Positions 7,955-16,626 of a stretch of DNA of 64,000 nucleotides are shown one piece after another (position 1 is the stretch's first letter; each line of letters starts with the position of its first letter). Both the position numbers and the translations under genes were made by a program. Location: contig CP012156.1 in assembly GCA_001602435.1 (NCBI GenBank), positions 434,001 through 498,000 of the forward strand, given 5' to 3'. The notes under the pieces were generated by a model. The model was not told the DNA's origin. It saw only the letters and a program-made list of their open reading frames with translations, and ran no database searches. This DNA comes from Hyphomonadaceae bacterium UKL13-1. Its GTDB lineage: Bacteria > Pseudomonadota > Alphaproteobacteria > Caulobacterales > Aquidulcibacteraceae.

Positions 7955-9604
7955 GTGTTACATGTTGCGCGCTGGCGGGTTCTCGCCGTTATCATCGTTT
8001 CCCTCCTGGGCTTGATTTACGCCCTGCCGAATGCGCTGCCGCAATCGGTGCGCGACTCGATGCCAAGCTTTTTGCCGAACAAGACCGTCAATCTGGGTCT
8101 GGACCTGCAAGGTGGCTCCTATCTGATGTTCGAGGTGGAGAGCCAAGTGGTTTACAAGGCCCGCTTGGAGGCCGTAGCCGACGACCTTTCACGTGAATTG
8201 CGTGGCCAGCGCCGTCCGGGTGAACCTGGCTCAGCCAAGACCCCGATTTTGTTCGCAGGTCGTGGCCTCACGCCGGACGGACAAGTTGCGCGCGTCACGA
8301 TTCAAAACCCGGCTGACGTCCAAGAAGCCATCAAGCGCATCCAAACGCTTTCATCCCCGGTGATTGGTTTGACCGGCCCAACCGGGCGCACCGACCTTGA
8401 GGTCAAAGCCGCCCCCGGCAATGTTGTTGAAATTCGTCTGACCGAAGAAGCAAAAGTGGCCATGACGCGCCGTGCGGTCAGCCAGTCGATCGAAGTCATC
8501 CGTCGTCGGATCGATGAAACGGGCACCAAAGAACCTGCCATCACACGCCAAGGTGTCGACCGGATTGTGGTACAAGCCCCCGGTGAAAGCGATCCGGAAA
8601 AGCTGAAGCGCTTGGTCGGTCAGACCGCGCGCCTGACGTTCCAAATGGTGGATGAAACCGTTTCTCCGGCAGAGGCGGCAGCTGGTCGTATTCCGCCGGG
8701 TTCGATTCTGTTGGAGCAACCCGGTCGCCCAGAAGAGCCGATGGTTCTGGTTCGTCGTCGGGCACTTGTGACAGGCGATAATTTGACCAAGGCAGACCCC
8801 GGCTTTGACCAACAGTCTGGCGAACCTGCCGTGACGTTCCAATTTGACGGTGCTGGAGCACGTGCGTTTGCTCGGGCATCGACGGAAAATGTCGGCAAGC
8901 GATTTGCGATTGTTCTAGATGATAAGGTCCTGTCGGCACCCTCCATTCGCGAGCCTATCTTGGGCGGCAATGGTCAGATTTCGGGTAGTTTCACGATTGA
9001 AAGCGCTAATGAATTGGCGACTTTGCTGCGGGCAGGGGCATTGCCTGCACCATTGAAAGTCATGGAACAGCGTACGGTTGGCCCGGAGTTGGGTCGAGAT
9101 TCCATCAACGCGGGCGCGACGGCTGGTATCATCGCCATGCTATTGATCGTTGTCTTCATGGTCTTGGCCTATGGCCTTGTCTTTGGCGGCATTGCGATCT
9201 TGGCGCTGACGGTCAATTTGATCTTGATCTTGGCGGCTATGACCATGGTGGGTGCCACCTTGACCCTGCCCGGTATCGCCGGTCTGATCTTGACCATTGG
9301 TGCAGCGGTGGATGCCAACGTTTTGATTTACGAACGCATGCGCGAAGAGGAATTGGCGGGCAGGTCAACGGCCTTAGCGATTGATGCGGGCTTTAAGCGC
9401 GCCATCGTCACTGTCATGGACGCCAACGTGACGGCACTGTTGACGGCGCTCATCCTGTTCTACTTTGGTGCTGGCCCCGTTCGCGGCTTTGCTTGGACCC
9501 TCTCTATCGGCGTGATCACGTCGCTCTTTACCGCCATCCTGATGACGCAGGTCTTGGTTGCTGCTTGGTATCGGCAGACCAAACCTAAGCGCCTGCCGAT
9601 CTGA
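7955..9604 (+). CDS. secD: Protein translocase subunit SecD
   Basis: SecD, with SecF, uses the proton gradient to help complete protein export through SecYEG. The 549-residue protein starts from GTG at 7955 (MLHVARWRVL); no ATG in frame lies upstream. After the first membrane helix comes the LGLDLQGGSYL motif, then the large periplasmic P1 region. A cluster of five membrane helices fills about 365-540, with LTIGAAVDANVLIYERMREE as the conserved helix 4 segment that holds the transport aspartate. AGGG lies upstream of the GTG. The gap to secF is 11 bp. Confidence 0.95.
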   Translation: MLHVARWRVLAVIIVSLLGLIYALPNALPQSVRDSMPSFLPNKTVNLGLDLQGGSYLMFEVESQVVYKARLEAVADDLSRELRGQRRPGEPGSAKTPILFAGRGLTPDGQVARVTIQNPADVQEAIKRIQTLSSPVIGLTGPTGRTDLEVKAAPGNVVEIRLTEEAKVAMTRRAVSQSIEVIRRRIDETGTKEPAITRQGVDRIVVQAPGESDPEKLKRLVGQTARLTFQMVDETVSPAEAAAGRIPPGSILLEQPGRPEEPMVLVRRRALVTGDNLTKADPGFDQQSGEPAVTFQFDGAGARAFARASTENVGKRFAIVLDDKVLSAPSIREPILGGNGQISGSFTIESANELATLLRAGALPAPLKVMEQRTVGPELGRDSINAGATAGIIAMLLIVVFMVLAYGLVFGGIAILALTVNLILILAAMTMVGATLTLPGIAGLILTIGAAVDANVLIYERMREEELAGRSTALAIDAGFKRAIVTVMDANVTALLTALILFYFGAGPVRGFAWTLSIGVITSLFTAILMTQVLVAAWYRQTKPKRLPI

Positions 9605-9615
9605 GGAATACGAAC

Positions 9616-10560
9616 ATGAAATGGCCCTTTATCAAGCTCATCCCCAAAAATACAAAGTTTGGGTTTGTTCGTTTCTCGATCCCCGCCGCGATCGTGTCGG
9701 TGGTGCTGTGCATCGCCTCGCTCGTCTCGTGCTTCACCCTCGGCCTGAATTTCGGGATCGATTTTAAGGGCGGCACGGTTGTCGAGGCGGTTTGGGACAA
9801 GCCGATCAATCTCGCGCAAGTGCGTGAGCGGGTTGGCAATATGAATTTGCGCGACGTCGGCGTGCAAGACTTCCAAGAGCCGAACCAAGCGATGATCCGC
9901 TTCTTGCCACCTGAAGGGGCGGACGCCTCGGCAACCGTGGACTCGGTCAAGGCCGAGTTGCGCGCCATTATGCCGGGCGTCAAATTCCCGCGCGTCGAAG
10001 TGGTAGGGCCTAAGGTCTCGGAAGAATTGGGCACCAATGGCGCCTTGGCCTTGGGCATCGCGATTATTCTGGTCGTGCTCTACATCTGGACCCGGTTTGA
10101 ATTGCAAATGGGCTTTGGCTCCATTGTGGCCTTGGCGCACGATATCATTCTGACTTTGGGCTTCATGTCCATCACGCAACTCGACTTTTCCTTGACGACG
10201 ATTGCGGCACTTCTGACGATCATCGGCTATTCGATGAACGACACGGTGGTGGTTTTCGACCGGATGCGGGAAAACATGCGCAAATATAAGAAGATGTCGC
10301 TGGGCGATATCATCGATTTGTCAACGAATGAGACATTGTCACGCACGATCATTACGGCTTTGACCACCTTCCTAGCGCTTTTGGGCCTTACGGTTGTTGG
10401 TGGCGAAACGATGCAGGTCTTTACCGTGATCATGCTGTTCGGCGTGTTCATCGGCACCTATTCCTCAATCTATGTCGCCGCTCCCGTGTTGATCCTGTGG
10501 CCACCTAAGCGTGGCGCTGAGAAGGCTGCGGCCAGAACCGAAGCAGACGCGCGGCCCTAG
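9616..10560 (+). CDS. secF: Protein translocase subunit SecF
   Basis: Partner of SecD in the inner membrane. The 314-residue protein shows the first helix, the LGLNFGIDFKGGTVVEA motif, a short periplasmic domain and then the C-terminal helix bundle with SMNDTVVVFDRMREN, the family's conserved motif. The C-terminus is charged (KRGAEKAAARTEADARP). The ribosome site is TGAGGAA. It is followed after 5 bp by the Mth938-like gene, so all four genes from yajC are likely co-transcribed. Confidence 0.95.
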   Translation: MKWPFIKLIPKNTKFGFVRFSIPAAIVSVVLCIASLVSCFTLGLNFGIDFKGGTVVEAVWDKPINLAQVRERVGNMNLRDVGVQDFQEPNQAMIRFLPPEGADASATVDSVKAELRAIMPGVKFPRVEVVGPKVSEELGTNGALALGIAIILVVLYIWTRFELQMGFGSIVALAHDIILTLGFMSITQLDFSLTTIAALLTIIGYSMNDTVVVFDRMRENMRKYKKMSLGDIIDLSTNETLSRTIITALTTFLALLGLTVVGGETMQVFTVIMLFGVFIGTYSSIYVAAPVLILWPPKRGAEKAAARTEADARP

Positions 10561-10565
10561 TCGCC

Positions 10566-10967
10566 ATGCAATTGGTCCGCGCAACCGGTAAAGGCCGACC
10601 GCTGATCACGGCTTATGGTGCAGGTGGCTTTCGCTTTGGCTTGGAGACAGGCGATGTGCGTCTTGAAGGCTCGGTCCTGATTTTGGCCGATACACCGTCG
10701 GCGTGGGGGCCGCTCGCGATGGCCGACCTAGCAGGGGAATCCCTGAGCGCGCACTTCGCGCCGATCTTGGCCTTGAAGGGTGAGATCGAGTTCCTGTTGT
10801 TTGGCACCGGCGGCGAGATGTTGCCACCACCCCTAGGCCTCCGCGATCTTTTGAAAGGTGCCGGCATCGGGCTTGAAATCATGCCAACGCCCGCGGCCTG
10901 TCGTACCTATAATCATTTAGCCACTGAGGGCCGTCACTTTGCAGTGGCAATGTTACCTGTAACGTGA
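10566..10967 (+). CDS. Mth938-like domain protein (DUF498 family)
   Basis: A 133-residue cytoplasmic protein with the Mth938-like fold. The typical opening is ITAYGAGGFRFG and the middle contains VEFLLFGTGG-like residues (here IEFLLFGTGGEMLPPP). The family is related to the mitochondrial complex I assembly factor NDUFAF3. It is interesting that a squalene/phytoene synthase-fold protein, the fold of assembly factor NDUFAF6, lies one gene further on. It is tightly spaced behind secF. Its precise role in bacteria is not established. Confidence 0.82.
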   Translation: MQLVRATGKGRPLITAYGAGGFRFGLETGDVRLEGSVLILADTPSAWGPLAMADLAGESLSAHFAPILALKGEIEFLLFGTGGEMLPPPLGLRDLLKGAGIGLEIMPTPAACRTYNHLATEGRHFAVAMLPVT

Positions 10968-11028
10968 CATGGCGCGGAAATAGGCTACATAGGGGCTAAT
11001 CGAGCCATCCGTACTTAAAGGGGAAACT

Positions 11029-11649
11029 ATGGGCGCGCTTCTCTCTAACTTCAGAAATACATTCATCGTCAGTTTGGTGTTGGCTATCGCATTGATCGCC
11101 GTCTTCGCTGGTCAACCGAACAACACTTTGGGCAACATGCACGAATTGATGGGCCATGCAGCCATGCGTTGGTTGCATGTCTTCTTTGGCATCTTGTGGA
11201 TCGGCCTGCTCTATTATTTCAACTTCGTGCAAATCCGCACGATGCCGAAGATCCCTGATGAACTGAAGCCAGCTATCGGCAAGTTCATCGCGCCAGAAGC
11301 GCTGTTCTGGTTCCGTTGGGCGGCTGTGGGTACCTTGGTGACCGGCATTCTAGTTGCTTGGGCGCGGGGCTATCTGGTTCCAGCTTTGACCTTGAACGCT
11401 GCCAGTGGATTTGCTTTGGATGATGGCAGTGTGTTCATCGGTATCGGTATGTGGCTTGCGATCATCATGTTCCTCAATGTGTGGCTCGTGATCTGGCCAA
11501 ACCAGAAAATTGCGCTGGGCTTGGTTGAAGCGCCTGCAGAGGCAAAGCCAAAGGCTGCGCGCACTGCCATGCTGTTTTCGCGCACCAATATGCTGTTGTC
11601 GCTGCCCATGTTGGTGGCTATGACCATGCGTCAAACCATGTGGGGCTAA
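11029..11649 (+). CDS. PuuD-type urate hydroxylase membrane domain protein without cytochrome c domain
   Basis: The 206-residue protein matches the N-terminal membrane part of PuuD-like proteins (DUF989), with helices at about 10-30, 45-65, 88-108 and 135-158 and a C-terminal helix. Conserved histidines occur in MHELMGHAAMRWLHVFFGI. Full-length PuuD carries a C-terminal cytochrome c domain with CXXCH; none is present here, so urate oxidation cannot be claimed. A rho-independent terminator follows directly. AGGGGAA precedes the ATG. Confidence 0.7.
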   Translation: MGALLSNFRNTFIVSLVLAIALIAVFAGQPNNTLGNMHELMGHAAMRWLHVFFGILWIGLLYYFNFVQIRTMPKIPDELKPAIGKFIAPEALFWFRWAAVGTLVTGILVAWARGYLVPALTLNAASGFALDDGSVFIGIGMWLAIIMFLNVWLVIWPNQKIALGLVEAPAEAKPKAARTAMLFSRTNMLLSLPMLVAMTMRQTMWG

Positions 11650-11670
11650 GCCCTTTTCCATCCTATTAAA

Positions 11671-11698
11671 GCGGCCCGCCTCAGTGCGGGCCGTTTTT
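11671..11698 (+). terminator. Rho-independent terminator after the PuuD-like gene
   Basis: CGGCCCGC (11672-11679) pairs perfectly with GCGGGCCG (11686-11693) around a six-base loop and is followed by TTTTT. It ends the unit that contains the PuuD-like gene. The next gene starts only 15 bp later, so that gene probably depends on readthrough or on a promoter close to the hairpin. Confidence 0.85.
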
Positions 11699-11712
11699 GT
11701 ATGGGAGCTGCC

Positions 11713-12558
11713 ATGATCACGATTAGTCCAGATATGATTGAACAAGCGGCCCAAGTCGCGCCGGACCAAACCTTGGCCACGAGCTTTCTGGCCCCAGAGG
11801 TGCGGGCCGGGATGATCGCGCTCATTCTGTTTACACACGAAGTCTCTCGTGCCCGGCAAGCCGTGTCCGAGCCCATGTTGGCGGCGATCCGCCTGCAATG
11901 GTGGCGCGAAGCGCTCGATGAGATTTATACCGGCAAGACGGTGCGCGCCCAGCCAACGGCGCAAGCACTCGCTCAAACCATTCGCGCCTTTGATCTGCCT
12001 CGGCCTTGGTTGGATACCTTGATCGATGCCTTCGCCGCCGAACAGGACGATGTGCCCTTTCAAACTTGGGCGGAACTGGCCGATCATGGCGACCAGACCT
12101 ATGGCAATTTCAACCGCTTGGCCTTGTTGATCGCAGGTGCCCCGGCCATCTCGGCGTCCTTAGACCAAGTAGCGCGCCACGCCGGCATGTTGTGGCGTAT
12201 CTGTGACCTGATGGCGCAATGGCCGCGCTGGACGCATCGTCGCCAACTTTGGCTGCCGATTGAGGCACAGGCGGGCTTGGATAATGAGGCGACCTTTGCG
12301 GGGAAAACCAGCCGTGCGCTCGCAATTGCGTTCCAACAAGCTCATGATCAAATCTTGGCGGCGCGCAAAAGGGCCAACCAAGCCTGCGCAGAAGCTACCT
12401 TTGGGCAAGCCTTCCCTGCTGTGGCCTATGCCGCGCTGGGCTTTCCCTATGCCAAAGCCTTTAGGTCGCTCAGCGACCCATTCCGCCAAGTTGCAAGCCT
12501 TAGCCTGCTAGAGCGCCAGGTGCGGCTTGTCTGGGCAGTTTCACGCCAACGCCTTTAA
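11713..12558 (+). CDS. Squalene/phytoene synthase-fold protein (NDUFAF6-like, probably non-catalytic)
   Basis: A 281-residue all-helical protein of the squalene/phytoene synthase family. The segment RLQWWREALDEIYTG and the C-terminal FPYAKAFRSLSDPFRQ are typical of this alphaproteobacterial and mitochondrial branch. The aspartate-rich DDxxD motifs that bind the prenyl diphosphate in true synthases are not visible, so enzymatic prenyl condensation is doubtful. The start at 11713 is preferred over 11701 because GGGAG lies just upstream of it. An assembly-factor role is inference. Confidence 0.72.
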   Translation: MITISPDMIEQAAQVAPDQTLATSFLAPEVRAGMIALILFTHEVSRARQAVSEPMLAAIRLQWWREALDEIYTGKTVRAQPTAQALAQTIRAFDLPRPWLDTLIDAFAAEQDDVPFQTWAELADHGDQTYGNFNRLALLIAGAPAISASLDQVARHAGMLWRICDLMAQWPRWTHRRQLWLPIEAQAGLDNEATFAGKTSRALAIAFQQAHDQILAARKRANQACAEATFGQAFPAVAYAALGFPYAKAFRSLSDPFRQVASLSLLERQVRLVWAVSRQRL

Positions 12559-12568
12559 TGCCTGATCA

Positions 12569-14257
12569 TTATTGCGCAGGATCAAGCGGCGCGAGATAGA
12601 GGTAGATCGCGCGATGGCCGCCGCTGTTCAGTGGCCCGCCTAAGCGGCAATGGGTAACTTTCACATCGCGCACATAGGCATGATCATGGGCAACTCCGAT
12701 AAGCCCGAACGCTTGGCTGACGGTTGTGCCCATAAAGCCGCCACAGCGCACCCGCGTGACATTGCCATATTTGCGGAACTGGCTCATCGCACCATCCCAA
12801 GGGGCAACACCAAAGTCACCGAGAACAGCGACGGGGCCTTCTTGGTCTCCGGCGCGCACCGCCGCGCGATTTAACTGAGACTCTCGAGCTGCACCGACTT
12901 CTTTGCCACCTTTGGAGGGCGGGGGCAGGGTGGCGATAATGGTTAGATCACCTGCGGCCGTGCGCGCAATCGTCGGTTCACCCGGTATTGTCGACGATTG
13001 CCACCGACCGCGGGAAAGGACCGCAATGCTAGTCGGGTCTGCAAAGTTCGGCCGCTCGATCACGTTCCAGCCTTGGGGTGGGGTCAGAATACTTTGAGGG
13101 GCCTTGGCGACGAGTATTAGGCCGGCTTTCTGGCGCTCTGCCTCGCCCAGCACTTTTTCAAGCGCCTTATCGTCGCCGGCAACATTGGCCCAAGCCACAA
13201 CCGCATTGGAAATCTGTCCGCCTTTGGGCCCTGCGCCGAGCGACGGCACAATCACCATGAGATTGATCAGCCCAACCAAAGCCGATGCAATCATCATGTT
13301 CCGGCCACGGCCGATAGCCCACGAAATGCCCGCGGCCAAGGCCAGTAACGTCCAATACCAGCGATAGCTAGAAACCGCATCAAACGGATAGCCCAAAGGT
13401 GCCAAGAACGACAACATGGTAAAGAACAGGGCCAAGGCGAATAGGGTTGTCCCCGCCACAGTGGCAGCCAGCTTTTGAAGTGCCTTGCGCCGTCCAATTG
13501 GGCTGCGTTTCATATTTGCCCGGCGCTGTGCTGCCCGTGATGGGCCTGTGGTACGTTCAATTCGCTGCGCTGCTGGGGCGGAAGTGGTTGCCACGGGTGC
13601 CGCTTCGAGTGCCGGCGGTAGTTCGTCCATAGTTTCTGCGTCGACCGAGGCAACGGGCTCCGGCGCAATGTCGGCTTCTGGCTCTAGCTCAGGCGCTGCC
13701 TGCGGGTCAGGCGTGGTATCGGCCCAAACCGGCGCGGGTATCTCCTGCGCTTCGATTTCTGCGGCTTGGACTGCTTCGTCCACCATGGGCGCTGTATCGG
13801 AAATGGCTGGTGTCTGATCGTCAAAATTTGATTTTGCTTCAGATGGTGCGACCGGCTCTTCTAGAACTGCTTCAACGGACTCGCTTAAGGCTGTCGCATC
13901 ATGCTCACCCTCAGCAACCAATTCAGACTCTAACTTAGACTCTAACTCAGGTTCAGTTTCAGGCTCAGGCTCTTGAGCGATCGCAGGGGTCTCGGCCGGG
14001 CTTTCCATCCAGTCTAGCAGGCTAGGTTGGTTGGTTTCGGCAGCTGGCTTCGGCTTGGTGAGCGGCGCTGTCTCCTCAACCCACACGGGTTCAGCCACTG
14101 GCATTGGCTCGTCAAACACGCTTTGATCTGGATCCAATTGCACGGCAGAACTCTGTGCAACGGGCATTGGCTCATCGCGGACAGAGCGACCCAGCAGCGG
14201 GTCGTACTCATCATCCAGCTCATCAAGAGGCCCCAGTCGCAGGATCGGTTTTGCCAT
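12569..14257 (-). CDS. Membrane protein with degenerate endonuclease/exonuclease/phosphatase fold
   Basis: The 562-residue product has three parts. Residues 1-250 are acidic and low in complexity (rich in Glu, Pro, Ala), so probably disordered. About 262-342 hold three membrane helices. About 350-562 resemble an EEP (YafD-like) domain: GDFGVAPWD near 478 matches the GDFN motif and SGGHRAIY near 545 matches SDHRP. The early catalytic Glu appears replaced (LILVAKAPQ where LQE is expected) and the Asn of GDFN is Gly, so the domain is likely inactive. It stands alone. The name rests on fold-level similarity. Confidence 0.6.
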   Translation of the reverse strand: MAKPILRLGPLDELDDEYDPLLGRSVRDEPMPVAQSSAVQLDPDQSVFDEPMPVAEPVWVEETAPLTKPKPAAETNQPSLLDWMESPAETPAIAQEPEPETEPELESKLESELVAEGEHDATALSESVEAVLEEPVAPSEAKSNFDDQTPAISDTAPMVDEAVQAAEIEAQEIPAPVWADTTPDPQAAPELEPEADIAPEPVASVDAETMDELPPALEAAPVATTSAPAAQRIERTTGPSRAAQRRANMKRSPIGRRKALQKLAATVAGTTLFALALFFTMLSFLAPLGYPFDAVSSYRWYWTLLALAAGISWAIGRGRNMMIASALVGLINLMVIVPSLGAGPKGGQISNAVVAWANVAGDDKALEKVLGEAERQKAGLILVAKAPQSILTPPQGWNVIERPNFADPTSIAVLSRGRWQSSTIPGEPTIARTAAGDLTIIATLPPPSKGGKEVGAARESQLNRAAVRAGDQEGPVAVLGDFGVAPWDGAMSQFRKYGNVTRVRCGGFMGTTVSQAFGLIGVAHDHAYVRDVKVTHCRLGGPLNSGGHRAIYLYLAPLDPAQ

Positions 14258-14354
14258 ATTTGCCCGACTCTCTCATCCGCCAAACAAGGCTATTGGCCTT
14301 GCGTGCAATACATTGCGCACACACGACAAGGCCCGATCTGGACCAGAGTCTCCT

Positions 14355-15404
14355 TTACGGAAACAAAGGCTCCATCGTCAATCCTTGTGACTCAGGCAAG
14401 CCAAAGGCGACATTCATGTTCTGAATGGCCTGCCCGCCCGATCCTTTGACCAGATTGTCGATCACGCCCACCACGATGACGCGTCCAGGAATCCGGTCTG
14501 GGAAGACTGCCAAAATGCACAGGTTGGAACCCCGCACCCACCGCGTATCGGGCGACGCCCCTTTGGCGGCCAGCTTGATGAAGCGCTCGCCTTCATAGCG
14601 CTGTTCCAATGTCGCGCGCACATCGTCCACGGTCGCACCATTGGCCAGCTTCACATGGCACGTCACCAACTCACCGCGCGTCATCGGGACCAAGTGCGGG
14701 GTAAAGTTCACCAGTACGGGGGAGCCGGCCGCATGGGACAATTCTTGTTCAATCTCCGGCGCATGACGGTGGTTGCCGACGCTATAGGCGTGCAGGCCTT
14801 CGGCAGCTTCACAGAACAGATTGCCTTCCTTAAGGCCCCGCCCTGCACCTGACACGCCCGACTTTGCGTCCACAATGATGTCACGCGGCGAGACCACGCC
14901 CGCTTCCACCAAAGGCTTGATCGCCAGCAGAGTTGCGGTTGGATAACAGCCGGGGCAGGCGATGATATCGGGCTTCTTGGCAAGTTCTGCCCGCGCAAAC
15001 TCCGTCAGACCATAGACCCCGTTGCGGGTCTTTTCGGGGTGGAGGTGGCTGCGGCCATAGACTTTGGCATAGGCATCTGGATCGCGAAACCGGAAGTCGG
15101 CTGACAGATCAATCACCTTCACATGGGCGGGAAGTTCGCCCAACAGCTCTTCGCTCGCCCCATGCGGCAAACAGCCGAACGCGACATCCACGCCGTCCCA
15201 ATTGACATCTTCAGCCTTTACCAACGTGCGATCGGCAAAAGGGTGCAAGTGCGGGAAGAGATCACCCAAGGAGCGCCCAGCTTGGGCATTAGCCGTAATC
15301 GCGCCGACGCGGACGTTGGCATGGTGGGTCAGCAGGCGGATCGTCTCCGCCCCCGTATAGCCAGAGGCACCAAGGATCGCGGCATTGAGAATCTGGGTGG
15401 TCAT
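14355..15404 (-). CDS. argC: N-acetyl-gamma-glutamyl-phosphate reductase ArgC
   Basis: ArgC carries out the NADPH-dependent reduction of N-acetylglutamyl phosphate in arginine synthesis. The 349-residue protein begins MTTQILNAAILGASGYTGAE with the nucleotide-binding GASGYTG loop. The catalytic cysteine is in IACPGCYPTATLL, and HRHAPEIEQEL supplies the conserved histidine region. ATG 15404 is preferred over a TTG five codons earlier because GAAGG lies at the right distance. It sits downstream of rplM-rpsI but behind their terminator, so it is probably transcribed separately. Confidence 0.93.
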   Translation of the reverse strand: MTTQILNAAILGASGYTGAETIRLLTHHANVRVGAITANAQAGRSLGDLFPHLHPFADRTLVKAEDVNWDGVDVAFGCLPHGASEELLGELPAHVKVIDLSADFRFRDPDAYAKVYGRSHLHPEKTRNGVYGLTEFARAELAKKPDIIACPGCYPTATLLAIKPLVEAGVVSPRDIIVDAKSGVSGAGRGLKEGNLFCEAAEGLHAYSVGNHRHAPEIEQELSHAAGSPVLVNFTPHLVPMTRGELVTCHVKLANGATVDDVRATLEQRYEGERFIKLAAKGASPDTRWVRGSNLCILAVFPDRIPGRVIVVGVIDNLVKGSGGQAIQNMNVAFGLPESQGLTMEPLFP

Positions 15405-15429
15405 GGGATTTGCCTTCAAAGTCCAAAAC

Positions 15430-15460
15430 GAAAAACGGGCGGCCCGCTAAGGCCGCCCGC
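15430..15460 (-). terminator. Rho-independent terminator of rplM-rpsI
   Basis: Reading the minus strand, CGGGCGGCC (15459-15451) pairs perfectly with GGCCGCCCG (15444-15436), and T5 follows (A run at 15431-15435). It lies 32 bp past the rpsI stop and just upstream of argC. Confidence 0.85.
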
Positions 15461-15491
15461 TTGAAACATGAATATGTTCGACGCGTAGGTC

Positions 15492-15974
15492 TTAGCGCTT
15501 GGAGAACTGGAAGCTACGGCGTGCTTTCGCGCGGCCATACTTCTTACGCTCAACCACACGGCTGTCGCGGGTCAGATAGCCAAATGGCTTCAGAACTGGA
15601 CGCAGACCTGGCTCGAAGCGGGTCAAAGCGGTTGCGATACCGTGACGAACGGCACCAGCTTGGCCCGACAGACCGCCGCCCTTTACGGTGGCGATGACGT
15701 CAAATTCAGTCGCGCGATCGGTTACTTGCATGGGCTGGTTGATCACCATGCGCAGAACTGGGCGCGCAAAGTATGCGCCTTGGTCTTTGCCATTGATGGT
15801 GATTTTGCCGGTGCCGCGCTTTACCCAAACGCGAGCAATCGCGTTCTTCCGCTTGCCGGTCGAATAAGCACGACCCAAGGAGTCGATTTCGGGTTCACGA
15901 ACGACCACTTCCACAACACCTTCACCGGTGCCCATGGCTGCGAGGTCTTCGAAGCTCTTTGCTACTTCTTCCAT
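15492..15974 (-). CDS. rpsI: 30S ribosomal protein S9
   Basis: S9 belongs to the head of the small subunit and reaches the decoding centre with its C-terminal tail. The 160-residue product carries the alphaproteobacterial N-terminal extension (about 30 residues) before [18 protein letters not shown]. It has the conserved [16 protein letters not shown] segment and ends [17 protein letters not shown] with the invariant SKR tail. Its ATG shares one base with the rplM stop codon (TAATG), so translation is coupled. Confidence 0.97.
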   Translation of the reverse strand: MEEVAKSFEDLAAMGTGEGVVEVVVREPEIDSLGRAYSTGKRKNAIARVWVKRGTGKITINGKDQGAYFARPVLRMVINQPMQVTDRATEFDVIATVKGGGLSGQAGAVRHGIATALTRFEPGLRPVLKPFGYLTRDSRVVERKKYGRAKARRSFQFSKR

Positions 15975-16441
15975 TATGCGGCCCCGACGTTCTTGCGGTT
16001 ACGACCCTTGAAATCTACCACTTCTGGAGATTGGGCCTCATGTGGGTGTTCCGTGCCAGCGTAAACGCGCAGCTTGCCGAATTGCGAGCGAGCCAGTGGG
16101 CTTTCCTTTGGCATCATGCGCAGAACGGCCTTTTCCAGCACGCGCTCTGGGAAGCGACCGCCGAGCAGACGCGCAGCAGTGGTTTCCTTGATGCCGCCAG
16201 CATAGCCGGTGTGGCGATAATAAACTTTGTCACGCAGCTTGTTGCCGGTAAAAACGACCTTTTCTGCGTTGATGACAACAACATGGTCGCCAACGTCAGC
16301 ATGAGGCGTGAAATCTGGACGGTGCTTGCCGCGCAAACGCATAGCGATAAAGGTCGCGAGGCGGCCAACAACCACCCCTTCGGCATCTACCACGATCCAT
16401 TTACGGTCGGCTTCGTGCGTTTTGGCACTGAAGGTCTTCAT
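15974..16441 (-). CDS. rplM: 50S ribosomal protein L13
   Basis: L13 is an early-assembly protein of the large subunit. The 155-residue protein starts [20 protein letters not shown], which fixes the start at 16441; a longer in-frame reading upstream is not supported. Conserved elements include [15 protein letters not shown] and the [11 protein letters not shown] segment. GGAACTAACTCC precedes the ATG. It is co-transcribed with rpsI from the promoter at 16499-16527. Confidence 0.97.
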   Translation of the reverse strand: MKTFSAKTHEADRKWIVVDAEGVVVGRLATFIAMRLRGKHRPDFTPHADVGDHVVVINAEKVVFTGNKLRDKVYYRHTGYAGGIKETTAARLLGGRFPERVLEKAVLRMMPKESPLARSQFGKLRVYAGTEHPHEAQSPEVVDFKGRNRKNVGAA

Positions 16442-16465
16442 GGAGTTAGTTCCAAATGAACGCGA

Positions 16466-16482
16466 CCGCCCGAAAGGGGCGG
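16466..16482 (-). promoter_or_regulatory. Hairpin in the 5' leader of rplM
   Basis: CCGCCC (16482-16477 on the minus strand reading) pairs with GGGCGG (16471-16466) around a five-base loop, about 25 bases before the rplM ATG and downstream of the predicted promoter. L13 mRNA leaders are autoregulatory in several bacteria, so this could be a feedback site. The assignment is inference; no known leader consensus was matched. Confidence 0.35.
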
Positions 16483-16498
16483 CCACTTGAGAACGGCG

Positions 16499-16527
16499 CT
16501 TCTAGGTGGAGGCAAAACTTATGTCAA
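16499..16527 (-). promoter_or_regulatory. Sigma-70-type promoter of rplM-rpsI
   Basis: On the minus strand TTGACA (16527-16522) is followed by a 17-bp spacer and TAGAAG (16504-16499), a consensus -35 box and an acceptable -10 box. It lies about 60 bp before the rplM start, in an otherwise AT-rich gap. Confidence 0.65.
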
Positions 16528-16626
16528 CAGGCTTGCTGAAATTGATTTAAAAACAGTATGTTATATATATGGTATGATGTTACCGTATACTTGAGGCGGT
16601 TCTGTAGGCCTATAGCCGATTGAAAT

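Noticed and set aside
9460..10179. 239-codon minus-strand ORF opposite the secD-secF junction
   Set aside because: It mirrors SecD/SecF coding sequence and is His/Asp/Arg-rich in the way shadow frames are.
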